A stretch of DNA of 43,919 nucleotides from Streptomyces mexicanus (GCF_902506575.1 NZ_LR732544.1:1722143-1766061); one strand, 5' to 3'. Shown: positions 1 through 10,575, counted from the first letter of the stretch. Notes: a model not told the origin generated them from the sequence alone. Translations and numbers: made by a program.

Positions 1-1
1 C

Positions 2-121
2 AGTGGGACCCTGGTTGCTGCGGTTGCCGGGATTCCCGGGGCCGGGGGTGTTCTCGTGGCCGCCGGGTTCCTTGTGATCCTCCGTGCGGTCCGGGTCCTC
101 ACGCGGCTCAGGGGCCTGTGA
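2..121 (+). CDS. C-terminal end of a membrane protein (partial)
   Basis: An open frame enters from the left edge and ends at TGA 119-121, giving 39 residues. They are mostly Gly, Ala, Val and Leu with a basic end (RAVRVLTRLRGL), which looks like a final membrane helix plus a cytoplasmic tail. In Streptomyces a site-2 protease (M50) gene often lies next to the RecB-like nuclease that follows here, so this could be its 3' end. That is inference from neighbourhood only, because no catalytic motif is inside the window. The start lies outside the window. Confidence 0.35.
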   Translation, partial: SGTLVAAVAGIPGAGGVLVAAGFLVILRAVRVLTRLRGL

Positions 122-446
122 GGGCTCTGGGCGCCCTGCGGTCGGGTCGTCGCCAGGGCGTACGGGACCGCCGGCCGGCGCCGTGGGGTCCGTGTGGGGC
201 TCGGCCGACTCGTCGTTGCCGGGTCGCGGCTGCCCGCTCCCGCCGCTCACGTCCACGGTGTCCCCTCGTCAGATACGCGTCTTCCGTGCCTGTGGGCCAG
301 AAGCTCTCGGGTCGATGGTATGCGGCGGTGGCCCGCGGTTCCGCCTGGTACCCCTGAGTCTTCCCCGCCACTGTGCCCGTCATCACCGTGGGTGGATCAC
401 CGTCGGGCTGGGTCACTGTCAGTGGCGGGCCGTAAGGTCTGTGGGC
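122..446. other. Intergenic region upstream of the nuclease gene
   Basis: About 325 bp without a supported gene. Open frames run through it on both strands, but they have no recognisable product and poor start context, so they are probably GC-rich shadows. The only signal I see is TAAGGT at 433-438, 8 nt before the nuclease ATG. It could be a -10 box giving a nearly leaderless mRNA, or its AAGG could act as a weak ribosome binding site. Confidence 0.4.
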
Positions 447-2018
<1,572 letters not shown>

Positions 2019-2084
2019 GCGCCGGGCGGCGCAGGGCAGAATGGGGCCGGACCGGTCCTCAAGGCCCCAGCGAAGGAGACTCAC

Positions 2085-2756
2085 GTGGCCATCCGCGTCC
2101 TATTGGTCGACGACCAGCCACTGCTGCGCACCGGGTTCCGGATGATCCTGGAGGCGGAGCAGGACATCGCGGTCGTGGGCGAGGCCGGAGACGGCCTGCA
2201 GGCCCTGGACCAGGTGCGCGCCCTGCAGCCCGACGTGGTGCTGATGGACATCCGCATGCCGCGGATGGACGGCGTGGAGGCGACCCGGCAGATCACCGGG
2301 CCCGGGCGGGACGGCCCGGCGAAGGTGCTGGTGCTGACGACGTTCGATCTCGACGAGTACGTGGTGGAGGCGCTGCGCGCGGGCGCGAGCGGCTTCCTGC
2401 TGAAGGACGCCCCGGCGGGTGAGCTGGTGCAGGCGATCCGGGTGGTGGCGGCCGGTGAGGCGATGCTGGCGCCGAGCATCACGCGACGGCTGCTGGACAA
2501 GTACGCCACGCATCTGCCCTCCGGGGACGAGCCGGTGCCGGACACGCTGCACACGCTCACCGAGCGCGAGGTGGAGGTGCTGAAGCTGGTGGCGCGCGGG
2601 CTGTCGAACGCGGAGATCGCCGCGGATCTGTTCGTCAGCGAGACGACGGTGAAGACGCATGTCGGGCATGTGCTGACCAAGCTGGGGCTGCGCGACCGCG
2701 TGCAGGCGGCGGTGTACGCGTACGAGAGCGGTCTGGTGCGGCCCGGCGCGCAGTAG
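2085..2756 (+). CDS. NarL/FixJ-family two-component response regulator
   Basis: DNA-binding response regulator, 223 aa. The GTG start at 2085 has GAAGGAG six bases upstream. The receiver domain (about residues 3-120) has the acidic pair Asp9-Asp10, phospho-acceptor Asp55 in LMDIRMP, Thr85/Thr86 and Lys107 (FLLKDAP). The LuxR-type helix-turn-helix is at about 156-215 (LTEREVEVLKLVARGLSNAEIA, then VSETTVKTHV). All active-site residues are present, so it should be phosphorylated normally. There is no sensor kinase next to it, so it is an orphan within the window and its signal cannot be read from context. It lies 66 bp after the nuclease gene and ends at a strong bidirectional terminator. Confidence 0.92.
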   Translation: MAIRVLLVDDQPLLRTGFRMILEAEQDIAVVGEAGDGLQALDQVRALQPDVVLMDIRMPRMDGVEATRQITGPGRDGPAKVLVLTTFDLDEYVVEALRAGASGFLLKDAPAGELVQAIRVVAAGEAMLAPSITRRLLDKYATHLPSGDEPVPDTLHTLTEREVEVLKLVARGLSNAEIAADLFVSETTVKTHVGHVLTKLGLRDRVQAAVYAYESGLVRPGAQ

Positions 2757-2847
2757 GCCGGGCCGACGGGCCCGCACCGCACGCCGACACCATCGGCACA
2801 CCGGCAACCACAGGCGGCCACGGGCCCGCCGACGATCACCGGCACGC

Positions 2848-2891
2848 CACGAGGGCGCCCCTCCCGGCCATCCGGGAGGGGCGCCCTCGTG
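2848..2891. terminator. Bidirectional terminator, 20-bp perfect stem
   Basis: The arms 2848-2867 and 2872-2891 are perfect reverse complements (20 bp) with a 4-nt loop. The hairpin lies between the response regulator (+) and the substrate-binding protein (-), which converge, so it probably serves both. There is no strong U-tract, as is usual in Streptomyces. Confidence 0.85.
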
Positions 2892-2925
2892 TGCGGTCCG
2901 CGTCCGTGTGCGGCCGGTGCCGGGG

Positions 2926-4530
2926 TCAGCCGCTGACGCCGCGGCCGAGTTCCCACAGCTGCAGCGAGGAGGTGGAGTTCAGGGTGTAGGCGGTGCCGGT
3001 GATGTCGTCGCGGGCGGCGACGTACTGCTTGCCCTGCCACAGCGGCAGCACCGGGACGTCGTCGGCGACCTCGTCCTGAATCTTCGTCAGGCTGGAGGAC
3101 GCGGACATCCGGTCGGCCTGACGGCGGGACTGCGGGATCAGGTGGTCGCGGATCTCGTTGTTGGTGTACGGCGAGCTGAGGAAGTTGTCCTTGTCGAGGA
3201 ACGGCGCGATGAAGTTGTCGGCGTCCGGGAAGTCGGGGAACCAGCCCATGCCGTAGACGTCGTACTCGCCCTTCTGCTGGGCGGGACGGAACTGCGTCCA
3301 GGGGGTGCCCTGGATGTCGACGTCGAACAGCCCGCTGGCGTTGAGCTGCTGCTGCAGGACCTCGAACTCCCGCTGGGTGGCCGCGCCGTAGTGGTCGGTG
3401 GTGTAGTGCAGCGTCAGCTTCACCGGGGTGGACACGCCGGCCTTCTCCAGCAGCGACTTGGCCTTGGCGACGCTGGGGTCGCCGTAGGTGTTGAAGAAGG
3501 AGTTGGAGTGGCCGGTGATGGTCGCCGGGACCAGGGAGTACAGCGGTTCGGCCTGGGAGCCGTAGACCTTGGAGACCAGTTCGCTGCGGTTGACGAGCTG
3601 GGCCATGGCCTGGCGCACGGCCTTGTTCTTCACCGTCGGGGCGTTGGTGTTGAAGCCCAGGTAGCGGATCTCCAGACCGGGCATCTCGACGAGGTCGACG
3701 TTGCCGTCGGCGGCGGTGGACAGCTTCTGGATCTGCTCGGGCGTCATGGTGCGGGTCATGACGTCGATGTCACCCTTGTTCAGGGCGGCGTCCATGGCGT
3801 CGGCGTCCGCGAAGGAGCGGATCTCCACCTTGTCGTTGTTGAGCTGCAACGACCCCTTGTAGTGGGGGTTCTTGGTGAAGACGGCCTGGACCATCTCGTC
3901 GTTCTTGACCTCGGCCTTCATGGTGTAGGGGCCGGAGCCGTCCACCTGGAAGCCGGCGCGCAGCTTGTCCTTCTCGTAGTCCTTGGGGTCGATGATGCCC
4001 GCGACCGGCGTGGACAGCTTGTACGGGAAGGTGGCGTCGGCGGTGTTGAGGTGGAAGATGACCTCGCGGTCGCCCTGGGTCTCGACGGTGTCGATCGTGG
4101 AGAGCAGGCCGGCCACGCCGGTGTCGGCCTTGATGGCGCGGGCGCGGTCGATGGAGTACTTCACGTCGGCCGCGGTGACGGGGTCGCCGTTGGCGAACTT
4201 CAGGCCCTGGCGCAGGGTGCAGGCGTAGCGCTCGTTGCCGCTGTCGGTGAAGCCGCACCGCTCGGCGGCCTCCGGGACGGGGTCGCCGTCGCCCTTGGGC
4301 AGGATCATCAGCGTCTGCACGGTCTGGCGCAGGATGTTCCAGAGGCCGACGTCGTAGGCGTAGGCCGGGTCGAGGGGCGCGGGCGCTGCCTTGGAGGCGG
4401 TGAACCGGTCCGTGGTGCCGACGACGATGGCGTCGTCCGTGCCGCTTCCGCTCCCGGAACCGCCGCAGGCGGCGAGCACCGGCGCGAGCAGGCCGACCAC
4501 AGCCGGCAGCACCAAAGTCTTGCGGTTCAT
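2926..4530 (-). CDS. ABC transporter family 5 substrate-binding lipoprotein
   Basis: Extracellular solute-binding protein of the peptide/nickel/opine type (SBP_bac_5), 534 aa. The N-terminus MNRKTLVLPAVVGLLAPVLAAC is a lipoprotein signal with lipobox LAAC and Cys22 as the lipidation site; a GSGSGSG linker follows. The body has family features: LRQGLKFANGDPVTAADVKYS near residue 110, then a DPK..Y..GSGPY region and a C-terminal ligand domain with WFPDFPDADNF. It binds oligopeptides or similar solutes outside the membrane. No permease or ATPase gene is adjacent, so it is an orphan or shares a transporter encoded elsewhere. A TAATCT on its strand (4628 to 4623) may be its -10 box. The exact ligand is unknown. 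Confidence 0.88.
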   Translation of the reverse strand: MNRKTLVLPAVVGLLAPVLAACGGSGSGSGTDDAIVVGTTDRFTASKAAPAPLDPAYAYDVGLWNILRQTVQTLMILPKGDGDPVPEAAERCGFTDSGNERYACTLRQGLKFANGDPVTAADVKYSIDRARAIKADTGVAGLLSTIDTVETQGDREVIFHLNTADATFPYKLSTPVAGIIDPKDYEKDKLRAGFQVDGSGPYTMKAEVKNDEMVQAVFTKNPHYKGSLQLNNDKVEIRSFADADAMDAALNKGDIDVMTRTMTPEQIQKLSTAADGNVDLVEMPGLEIRYLGFNTNAPTVKNKAVRQAMAQLVNRSELVSKVYGSQAEPLYSLVPATITGHSNSFFNTYGDPSVAKAKSLLEKAGVSTPVKLTLHYTTDHYGAATQREFEVLQQQLNASGLFDVDIQGTPWTQFRPAQQKGEYDVYGMGWFPDFPDADNFIAPFLDKDNFLSSPYTNNEIRDHLIPQSRRQADRMSASSSLTKIQDEVADDVPVLPLWQGKQYVAARDDITGTAYTLNSTSSLQLWELGRGVSG

Positions 4531-4984
4531 GCTCGAATTTCTCCAGGGCTGTGATGTCCGTGTACCCGGCGTGCAGGGGTGGTGCGGCCGTTCACGGGTG
4601 GGGGGACGATGTTGTCGCGTCGAGATTAGTCCGCGCCCGCGGGAGGGTTCGCGGCCCCCGGAGCCGGGCTGCCATCACGCAGCGGAACCGGTTGCCGACG
4701 CACGGAAAACGTGCCACTGGAATGATTCGTGCAGCGTCCCACCAACCAGGACACAAAGACGGCCGCCGGGGGGCGGCACAGGCCCGGCGATCCCCCTGCG
4801 GTCACCCGCTGGAGTGGCGAACGTCACATGGACAACGGCGGCCGGGTGTACCGCGATTCGGCCACGGACGCAACGGGCGGGCGCGTGCCGACGGGCCGAC
4901 GCCTACCGCGACGGGCTCGGACAGGTGGACCGAGGCGTACCGCAGGGGGTGCGTGCCGGTCCGCGGCACGATCCGTCCAACGCC
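4531..4984. other. Intergenic region between lipoprotein and HAD genes
   Basis: About 450 bp upstream of the lipoprotein gene and downstream of the HAD gene, both on the minus strand. I see no protein with family features in any frame; the open frames look like GC shadows. It is likely to hold the lipoprotein promoter and the end of the HAD transcript. Confidence 0.4.
4623..4628 (-). promoter_or_regulatory. Possible -10 box of the substrate-binding lipoprotein gene
   Basis: On the minus strand TAATCT lies about 93 nt upstream of the ATG at 4530. No convincing -35 hexamer is seen at 16-18 bp spacing, so this is a weak call. Confidence 0.3.
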
Positions 4985-5725
4985 CTAGTTGGGGCACGCC
5001 ATGAGCCCGTGCAGGAACGGCAGGTCCACCTCCTCCAGGGAGGTGACGACGGTGCGCCGGGGCGCCGGCGGGATCGGGGCGACGGAGGGCACGGCGACGA
5101 CGTGGCAGCCCGCGGCCTCGGCGGCGGCCACCCCGGTGGCGGTGTCCTCGACGACCGCGCACCTGGCCGGATCCGCACCCAGCCGGGAGGCGGCCAGCAG
5201 GTAGGGGTCGGGGTGGGGCTTGGTGCGCGCCACCTCGTCACCGGCGACCGACAGCGCGAAGTGCTGCGGGCCGATCGCGGCGAGCACGCGGTCGATGATG
5301 CGCCGGTGGGAGGCGGAGACCAGGGCGGTGGGGATCGCGTGCGCGGACAACTCGGCCAGCAGCCGCGCGGCGCCCGGCATGAGCGGCACGGCGCGGTCGA
5401 TGCGGTCCTCGAAGCCCTGGTTGAGCAGCACCGTGAGCTCGGCGAGGCTGATGGCGGCGCCGGTGGCCTCCAGCAGGAAGCCGGCGCTGCGGGTCATCGG
5501 GCCGCCGACGACGACGTGTCTCCAGGACTCGTCGAGCGTGTGTCCGAGCGCGGCGAACACCTCCACCTCGACGTCCCACCAGAAACCCTCCGTGTCCACC
5601 AGGGTTCCGTCCATGTCGAGGAGCACGGCCTGCAGGGCGGAGCCTTCGGCCTTCGGGGTCTTCCCTGCTCGAGCGGAGCCGAGAGCTTGGGAATGGGTGC
5701 CGCGCGCGGGGACCGTACTGGTCAT
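4985..5725 (-). CDS. HAD-family phosphatase, beta-phosphoglucomutase-like
   Basis: Haloacid dehalogenase superfamily hydrolase, 246 aa. Motif I is LLDMDGTLVDT, with nucleophile Asp37 and acid/base Asp39; motif II is ALVSAS; the Lys is in RTKPHPDPY; motif IV is VVEDTATGV. A cap region between motifs I and II places it with the subclass I beta-phosphoglucomutase/phosphatase group. The natural substrate cannot be told from sequence; sugar phosphates are typical. Residues about 11-22 are encoded by a palindromic repeat element (5661-5693), so the N-terminus may be an insertion relative to homologues. The gene lies downstream of metH on the same strand, separated by a perfect palindrome. Confidence 0.87.
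   Translation of the reverse strand: MTSTVPARGTHSQALGSARAGKTPKAEGSALQAVLLDMDGTLVDTEGFWWDVEVEVFAALGHTLDESWRHVVVGGPMTRSAGFLLEATGAAISLAELTVLLNQGFEDRIDRAVPLMPGAARLLAELSAHAIPTALVSASHRRIIDRVLAAIGPQHFALSVAGDEVARTKPHPDPYLLAASRLGADPARCAVVEDTATGVAAAEAAGCHVVAVPSVAPIPPAPRRTVVTSLEEVDLPFLHGLMACPN
5661..5693. repeat. Palindromic repeat-like element inside the HAD reading frame
   Basis: Imperfect inverted repeat: TTCCC-T-GCTC at the left and GAGC-TT-GGGAA at the right, with GAGCGGAGCC between. From memory this resembles a dispersed palindromic element seen many times in Streptomyces intergenic regions. Here it is read in frame and encodes about residues 11-22 of the HAD protein (HSQALGSARAGK). Confidence 0.5.
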
Positions 5726-5752
5726 CCGGACGTACCTCCTTGAGGGACGGCC

Positions 5753-5780
5753 AGGCCGGTTCCCACGTGGGAACCGGCCT
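5753..5780. terminator. 28-bp perfect palindrome between metH and the HAD gene
   Basis: The half-site AGGCCGGTTCCCAC is followed directly by its reverse complement, with no spacer. It lies after the metH stop and 27 bp before the HAD start. The likely role is terminator or attenuator for metH. A palindrome with no loop could also be a protein-binding site. Confidence 0.55.
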
Positions 5781-5879
5781 GTAGTGGATCGACCAGTGTA
5801 CGACGCCGGCGCGGCGAACGCCTTCCGCGCACAGGTGCGGCGCCCGACCGGAGGGTGAACACGCGCCGTCCGGGCGGCG

Positions 5880-8800
5880 TCACCGGGCGTTGAAGTACTT
5901 GGCCTCCGGGTGGTGGATCACGATGGCGTCGGTGGACTGCTCGGGGTGGAGCTGGAACTCCTCCGACAGGTGGACGCCGATCCGCTCGGGCTCCAGAAGG
6001 CCGGCGATCTTGGCGCGGTCCTCCAGGTCCGGGCAGGCCCCGTAGCCGAGCGAGAAACGGGCACCGCGGTACTTCAGCGCGAACATGTCCTCCATCGCGC
6101 TCGGGTCCTGGTCGGCGAAGCCGAGTTCGGCGCGCACCCGCGCGTGCCAGTACTCGGCGAGGGCCTCGGCGAGCTGGACGGACAGGCCGTGCAGTTCCAG
6201 GTACTCGCGGTAGGAGTCGGAGGCGAACAGCCGGGCCGTCTCCTCGCCGATCTTCGATCCGACGGTGACGACCTGGAAGCCGACCACGTCCGTCTCGCCG
6301 GACTCCTCCGGGCGGAAGAAGTCCGCCAGGCACAGCCGTCGGCCGCGGCGCTGGCGCGGGAAGGTGAACCGGGTGCGCTCGTTGCCCTGCTCGTCCAGCA
6401 CGATCAGGTCGTCGTCCTTGGACACGCACGGGAAGTAGCCGTAGACGACGGCCGCTTCCAGCAGGTTCTCGGTCTGCAGGCGGTCGAGCAGGCCACGCAG
6501 CCGGGGCCGGCCCTCGGTGGCGACCAGTTCCTCGTACGTCGGCCCGTCGCCGGTGCGGGCCTGGCGCAGGCCCCACTGGCCCTTGAACAGGGCGCCCTCG
6601 TCGAGCCAGGAGGCGTACTCCTTGAGCTGGATGCCCTTGACCACGCGGGTGCCCCAGAAGGGCGGGGTGGGCACCGGGTTGTCGGTGGCGACGTCGGAGC
6701 GGACGTGCCCCTCCTCCGGGCGCGGCTCCTCCACCACCGCGGTGGCCCGGACCCGGCGCGGGCGCAGCTCGGGCAGCTTGGCGCCGGGCACGCCCCGCTT
6801 GACGCCGATGAGGGCGTCCATCAGGCGCAGCCCCTCGAAGGCGTCGCGGGCGTAGCGGACCTCGCCCTCGTACAGCTCGTGGAGGTCCTGTTCGACGTAG
6901 GCCCTGGTCAGGGCGGCGCCGCCGAGGATGACGGGGTAGCGGGCGGCGAGGCCGCGGGCGTTCAGCTCCTCCAGGTTCTCCTTCATGATCACCGTGGACT
7001 TCACCAGCAGCCCGGACATGCCGATGACGTCGGCCTTGTGCTCGTCGGCGGCCTCCAGGATCGCCGAGACGGGCTGCTTGATGCCCAGGTTGACCACGTT
7101 GTAGCCGTTGTTGGACAGGATGATGTCCACCAGGTTTTTGCCGATGTCGTGGACGTCGCCGCGCACGGTGGCCAGCACGATCGTGCCCTTGCCGGCCTCG
7201 TCGGTCTTCTCCATGTGCGGTTCGAGGTGGGCGACGGCGGCCTTCATGACCTCGGCGGACTGCAGCACGAACGGCAGCTGCATCTGCCCGGAGCCGAAGA
7301 GGTCACCGACGACCTTCATGCCGTCCAGGAGGGTGTCGTTGACGATGTCCAGCGCGGGGCGTTCCTTCAGGGCCTCCTCGAGGTCCTGCTCCAGGCCGTT
7401 GCGCTCGCCGTCGATGATCCGCTGCTTGAGGCGTTCCTCCAGCGGCAGCGCGGCCAGCTCCTCCGCCTTGGACGCCTTCAGCGACTTGGCGGTGGCGCCC
7501 TCGAAGAGCTGCATCAGCTTCTGCAGCGGGTCGTAGCCCTCGCGGCGGCGGTCGTAGATCAGGTCCAGGGCGGTGGTGACCTGCTCCTCGTCGAAGCGGG
7601 CGATCGGCAGGATCTTGCTCGCGTGGACGATCGCCGAGTCCAGGCCGGCCTTCACGCACTCGTCCAGGAACACGGAGTTCAGCAGGATCCGGGCGGCCGG
7701 GTTCAGGCCGAAGGAGATGTTGGACAGGCCCAGGGTGGTCTGGACCCTCGGGTGGCGCTTCTTCAGCTCGCGGATGCCCTCGATGGTGGCCACGCCGTCC
7801 TTGCGGGACTCCTCCTGGCCGGTGCAGATGGTGAAGGTCAGGCAGTCGACGAGGATGTCCTCCTCGCGGATGCCCCAGTTGCCGGTCAGGTCCGCGATGA
7901 GCCGTTCGGCGACCTCGACCTTGCGCTCGGCGGTGCGGGCCTGGCCCTCCTCGTCGATGGTCAGCGCGATCAGCGCCGCCCCGTGTTCCTTGGCCAGGGC
8001 GGTGACCTTGGCGAACCTGGACTCGGGTCCGTCGCCGTCCTCGTAGTTCACCGAGTTGATCACCGCACGGCCGCCGAGCTTCTCCAGGCCGGCCCGGATC
8101 ACGTCGACCTCGGTGGAGTCCAGAACGATCGGCAGTGTGGAGGCGGTCGCGAACCGGCCGGCCAGTTCCGCCATGTCGGCCACGCCGTCGCGGCCGACGT
8201 AGTCCACGCACAGGTCGAGCATGTGCGCGCCCTCGCGGATCTGCTCGCGGGCGATCTCCACGCAGTCGTCCCAGCGGCCCTCCAGCATGGCCTCGCGGAA
8301 CTTCTTCGAGCCGTTGGCGTTCGTGCGCTCGCCGATGGCGAGGTAGGAGGTGTCCTGCCGGAACGGCACCGTCTGGTACAGCGAGGCCGCGCCCGGCTCG
8401 GGGCGGGGGTCGCGCGCGGGCGGGGTCAGCTCCCGCACCCGCTCCACCACCTGCCGCAGGTGCTCGGGCGTGGTGCCGCAGCAGCCGCCCACCAGGGACA
8501 GGCCGTACTCGCGGACGAAGTTCTCCTGCGCGTCCGCCAGGCCCTCGGCGTCCAGCGGGAAGTGCGCGCCGTCCTTGGTCAGCACCGGCAGACCCGCGTT
8601 CGGCATGCACAGCAGCGGGATGCGCGAGTGGCGGGTGAGGTAGCGCAGGTGCTCACTCATCTCGGCGGGGCCGGTGGAGCAGTTCAGGCCGATCATGTCG
8701 ATGCCCAGCGGCTCCAGCGCGGTCAGCGCCGCGCCGATCTCCGAGCCCAGCAGCATGGTGCCCGTGGTCTCGAACGCCATCGAGCACAGCAGGGGGACCT

Positions 8801-9392
8801 CGACGCCGGTGGCCTCCATCGCGCGCCGGGCGCCCAGCACGGCGGCCTTGGTCTGGAGCAGGTCCTGCGTGGTCTCGATGATCAGCGCGTCGGCGCCGCC
8901 GGCGAGCAGGCCCTCGGCGTTGGCCTGGTAGCCGTCGCGGATGGTGGCGTAGCCGATGTGCCCGAGGGTGGGCAGCTTGGTGCCGGGGCCCATGGAGCCG
9001 AGCACCCAGCGGGTGCGGCCGTCGCGGGCGGCGTGCTCGTCGGCCACCTCACGGGCGATCCGCGCGCCCGCCAGGGACAGCTCGTGCACCCGGTCGGAGA
9101 TCTCGTACTCGGCGGTGGCCGTGTGGTTCGCGCCGAAGGTGTTGGTCTCGACGCAGTCCACGCCCGCCGCGAAGTACGCCTCGTGCACGGAGCGGACGAT
9201 GTCCGGGCGGGTGACGTTCAGGACCTCGTTGCAGCCCTCCAGCTGCTGGAAGTCCTCCAGGGTGGGCTCCTGGGCCTGGAGCATCGTGCCCATCGCCCCG
9301 TCGGCGACCACCACACGGGTGGCCAGTGCCTCGCGCAGGGCGGAGACACGGGTACGGGCGTCGGGGGTGGGGGTGGGCGGCAACGCGGCCAT
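5880..9392 (-). CDS. metH: Cobalamin-dependent methionine synthase
   Basis: Transfers a methyl group from methyltetrahydrofolate to homocysteine through cobalamin, the last step of methionine synthesis. The protein is 1170 aa from the ATG at 9392 (MAALPPTPTPDARTRV), with an AGGGAG-type site upstream. The frame stays open further upstream but without a better start. Domains in order: homocysteine-binding barrel (to about 330) with zinc ligands Cys238 and Cys304-Cys305 (GGCCGTTPEH); pterin-binding barrel (about 350-610); cobalamin cap and Rossmann domains (about 640-890) with GDVHDIGKN, where His748 is the lower cobalt ligand; and the C-terminal reactivation domain. All key residues are present and the length is normal. 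I see no cobalamin or SAM riboswitch upstream. Confidence 0.96.
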   Translation of the reverse strand: MAALPPTPTPDARTRVSALREALATRVVVADGAMGTMLQAQEPTLEDFQQLEGCNEVLNVTRPDIVRSVHEAYFAAGVDCVETNTFGANHTATAEYEISDRVHELSLAGARIAREVADEHAARDGRTRWVLGSMGPGTKLPTLGHIGYATIRDGYQANAEGLLAGGADALIIETTQDLLQTKAAVLGARRAMEATGVEVPLLCSMAFETTGTMLLGSEIGAALTALEPLGIDMIGLNCSTGPAEMSEHLRYLTRHSRIPLLCMPNAGLPVLTKDGAHFPLDAEGLADAQENFVREYGLSLVGGCCGTTPEHLRQVVERVRELTPPARDPRPEPGAASLYQTVPFRQDTSYLAIGERTNANGSKKFREAMLEGRWDDCVEIAREQIREGAHMLDLCVDYVGRDGVADMAELAGRFATASTLPIVLDSTEVDVIRAGLEKLGGRAVINSVNYEDGDGPESRFAKVTALAKEHGAALIALTIDEEGQARTAERKVEVAERLIADLTGNWGIREEDILVDCLTFTICTGQEESRKDGVATIEGIRELKKRHPRVQTTLGLSNISFGLNPAARILLNSVFLDECVKAGLDSAIVHASKILPIARFDEEQVTTALDLIYDRRREGYDPLQKLMQLFEGATAKSLKASKAEELAALPLEERLKQRIIDGERNGLEQDLEEALKERPALDIVNDTLLDGMKVVGDLFGSGQMQLPFVLQSAEVMKAAVAHLEPHMEKTDEAGKGTIVLATVRGDVHDIGKNLVDIILSNNGYNVVNLGIKQPVSAILEAADEHKADVIGMSGLLVKSTVIMKENLEELNARGLAARYPVILGGAALTRAYVEQDLHELYEGEVRYARDAFEGLRLMDALIGVKRGVPGAKLPELRPRRVRATAVVEEPRPEEGHVRSDVATDNPVPTPPFWGTRVVKGIQLKEYASWLDEGALFKGQWGLRQARTGDGPTYEELVATEGRPRLRGLLDRLQTENLLEAAVVYGYFPCVSKDDDLIVLDEQGNERTRFTFPRQRRGRRLCLADFFRPEESGETDVVGFQVVTVGSKIGEETARLFASDSYREYLELHGLSVQLAEALAEYWHARVRAELGFADQDPSAMEDMFALKYRGARFSLGYGACPDLEDRAKIAGLLEPERIGVHLSEEFQLHPEQSTDAIVIHHPEAKYFNAR

Positions 9393-9504
9393 GAAAGGGC
9401 TCCCTGGAGGTGCGACGGCTGTCGGCTTTGCGCCTTCCCCGCTCCGCTGGGGACGGCTCGCGGCGGAGCGGTCCGACGGCTTCCCGGGGAGGGCGCACGC
9501 CGCC

Positions 9505-9535
9505 AGAGTAGCCGGGACCGGCACCCGATGGTCAG
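9505..9535 (-). promoter_or_regulatory. Possible metH promoter
   Basis: Read on the minus strand, CTGACC (9535-9530) and TACTCT (9510-9505) are separated by 19 bp and end about 112 nt before the metH ATG. Both boxes are similar to the vegetative consensus, but the spacing is slightly long. Confidence 0.3.
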
Positions 9536-9642
9536 GGCGTCCATCACCCGGACGATGATGACGAGCACGTCACCTGCGCGGAAACGGGTGATGTAACAGA
9601 TCCGGTCCGGCCATTGGCGGTGAGTCGACATGGACCGGTAGT

Positions 9643-9659
9643 GTTCGGCATTGCCGAAC
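9643..9659. promoter_or_regulatory. GylR-type operator upstream of gylR
   Basis: GTTCGGCATTGCCGAAC is a 17-bp inverted repeat with 8-bp perfect arms around one central base. It ends 76 bp before the gylR start. A very similar site lies upstream of glpF (10787-10803). IclR-family regulators commonly bind such palindromes, and GylR is known to repress its own gene and the gyl operon, so this is the natural autoregulatory site. Confidence 0.7.
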
Positions 9660-9735
9660 GGTGGTGACGGTCGGCGGACGACGGCCGGACCACCGCCACC
9701 CGGCGACGGTCGAAGGGGACGGAGGCAGGACGGCG

Positions 9736-10500
9736 ATGGCACGGAACATCCAGTCGCTCGAACGGGCGGCCGCGATGCTGCGCCTGCTCGCGGGCGGCGA
9801 GCGGCGGCTCGGTCTGTCGGACATCGCCTCGTCGCTGGGCCTGGCCAAGGGCACCGCCCACGGCATATTGCGCACGCTGCAGCAGGAGGGGTTCGTCGAG
9901 CAGGACGACGCCTCCGGCCGCTACCAGCTGGGCGCGGAGCTGCTGCGCCTGGGCACCACCTACCTCGACGTGCACGAGCTGCGGGCGCGTGCCCTGGTGT
10001 GGGCGGACGACCTGGCCCGCTCCAGCGGGGAGAGCGTCTACCTGGGCGTGCTGCACCAGCAGGGGGTGCTGATCGTGCACCACGTCTTCCGGCCGGACGA
10101 CAGCCGGCAGGTGCTGGAGATCGGCGCCATGCAGCCGCTGCACTCCACGGCGCTGGGCAAGGTGCTCTCGGCCTACGACCCGGTCGCGCACAGCGAGGCG
10201 GTGGAGGCCGAGCGCAAGGCGTTCACGGACCGCACGGTGTGCGGCGTCGAGGACTTCGAGCGGATCCTGGACCTCACCCGGGCCCGCGGCTACGCGGCCG
10301 ACGTGGAGGAGACCTGGGAGGGGGTCGCTTCCATCGCGGCGCCCATCCACGACCGGCGGCGCATGCCGGTCGGCGCGGTCGGCATCACCGGCGCCGTGGA
10401 GCGGGTGTGCCGGGAGGGCGAGCTGCGCCCGGAGCTGATCGCGGCGGTGCGGGACTGCGCCCGCGCGGTCTCGCGGGACCTGGGCGCCGGGCGGTTCTGA
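9736..10500 (+). CDS. gylR: Glycerol operon regulator, IclR family
   Basis: Transcriptional repressor of the glycerol operon and of itself in Streptomyces. The product is 254 aa from ATG 9736 (MARNIQSLERAAAMLRLL), the length I recall for GylR; GGAGG lies about 10 bases upstream. The N-terminal winged helix-turn-helix (about 8-70) contains LSDIASSLGLAKGTAHGILRTL. The C-terminal IclR effector domain (about 85-250) contains LHSTALGKVLSAY and VGAVGITGAV. The inducer in S. coelicolor is reported to be glycerol-3-phosphate or a related metabolite. It is followed by its own terminator and then the glp genes in the same direction. Two matching palindromes, before gylR and before glpF, support the assignment. 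Confidence 0.92.
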   Translation: MARNIQSLERAAAMLRLLAGGERRLGLSDIASSLGLAKGTAHGILRTLQQEGFVEQDDASGRYQLGAELLRLGTTYLDVHELRARALVWADDLARSSGESVYLGVLHQQGVLIVHHVFRPDDSRQVLEIGAMQPLHSTALGKVLSAYDPVAHSEAVEAERKAFTDRTVCGVEDFERILDLTRARGYAADVEETWEGVASIAAPIHDRRRMPVGAVGITGAVERVCREGELRPELIAAVRDCARAVSRDLGAGRF

Positions 10501-10575
10501 GCGCGCCCCGCACCCACAGGCGGCACGCCTGCCCATGAGCGGCGTACGCAGGCGGTCCGCCTCCCCCTGAGGTCC

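Noticed and set aside
5910..9596. 1228-codon plus-strand open frame opposite metH
   Set aside because: Composition (Val/Gly/Leu/His-rich, no motifs) is typical of antisense to a Streptomyces gene; the metH strand has all the domains.
9393..9642. Cobalamin or SAM riboswitch before metH
   Set aside because: I looked for the B12-box type core and S-box pairing in the 250 bp upstream and found neither.
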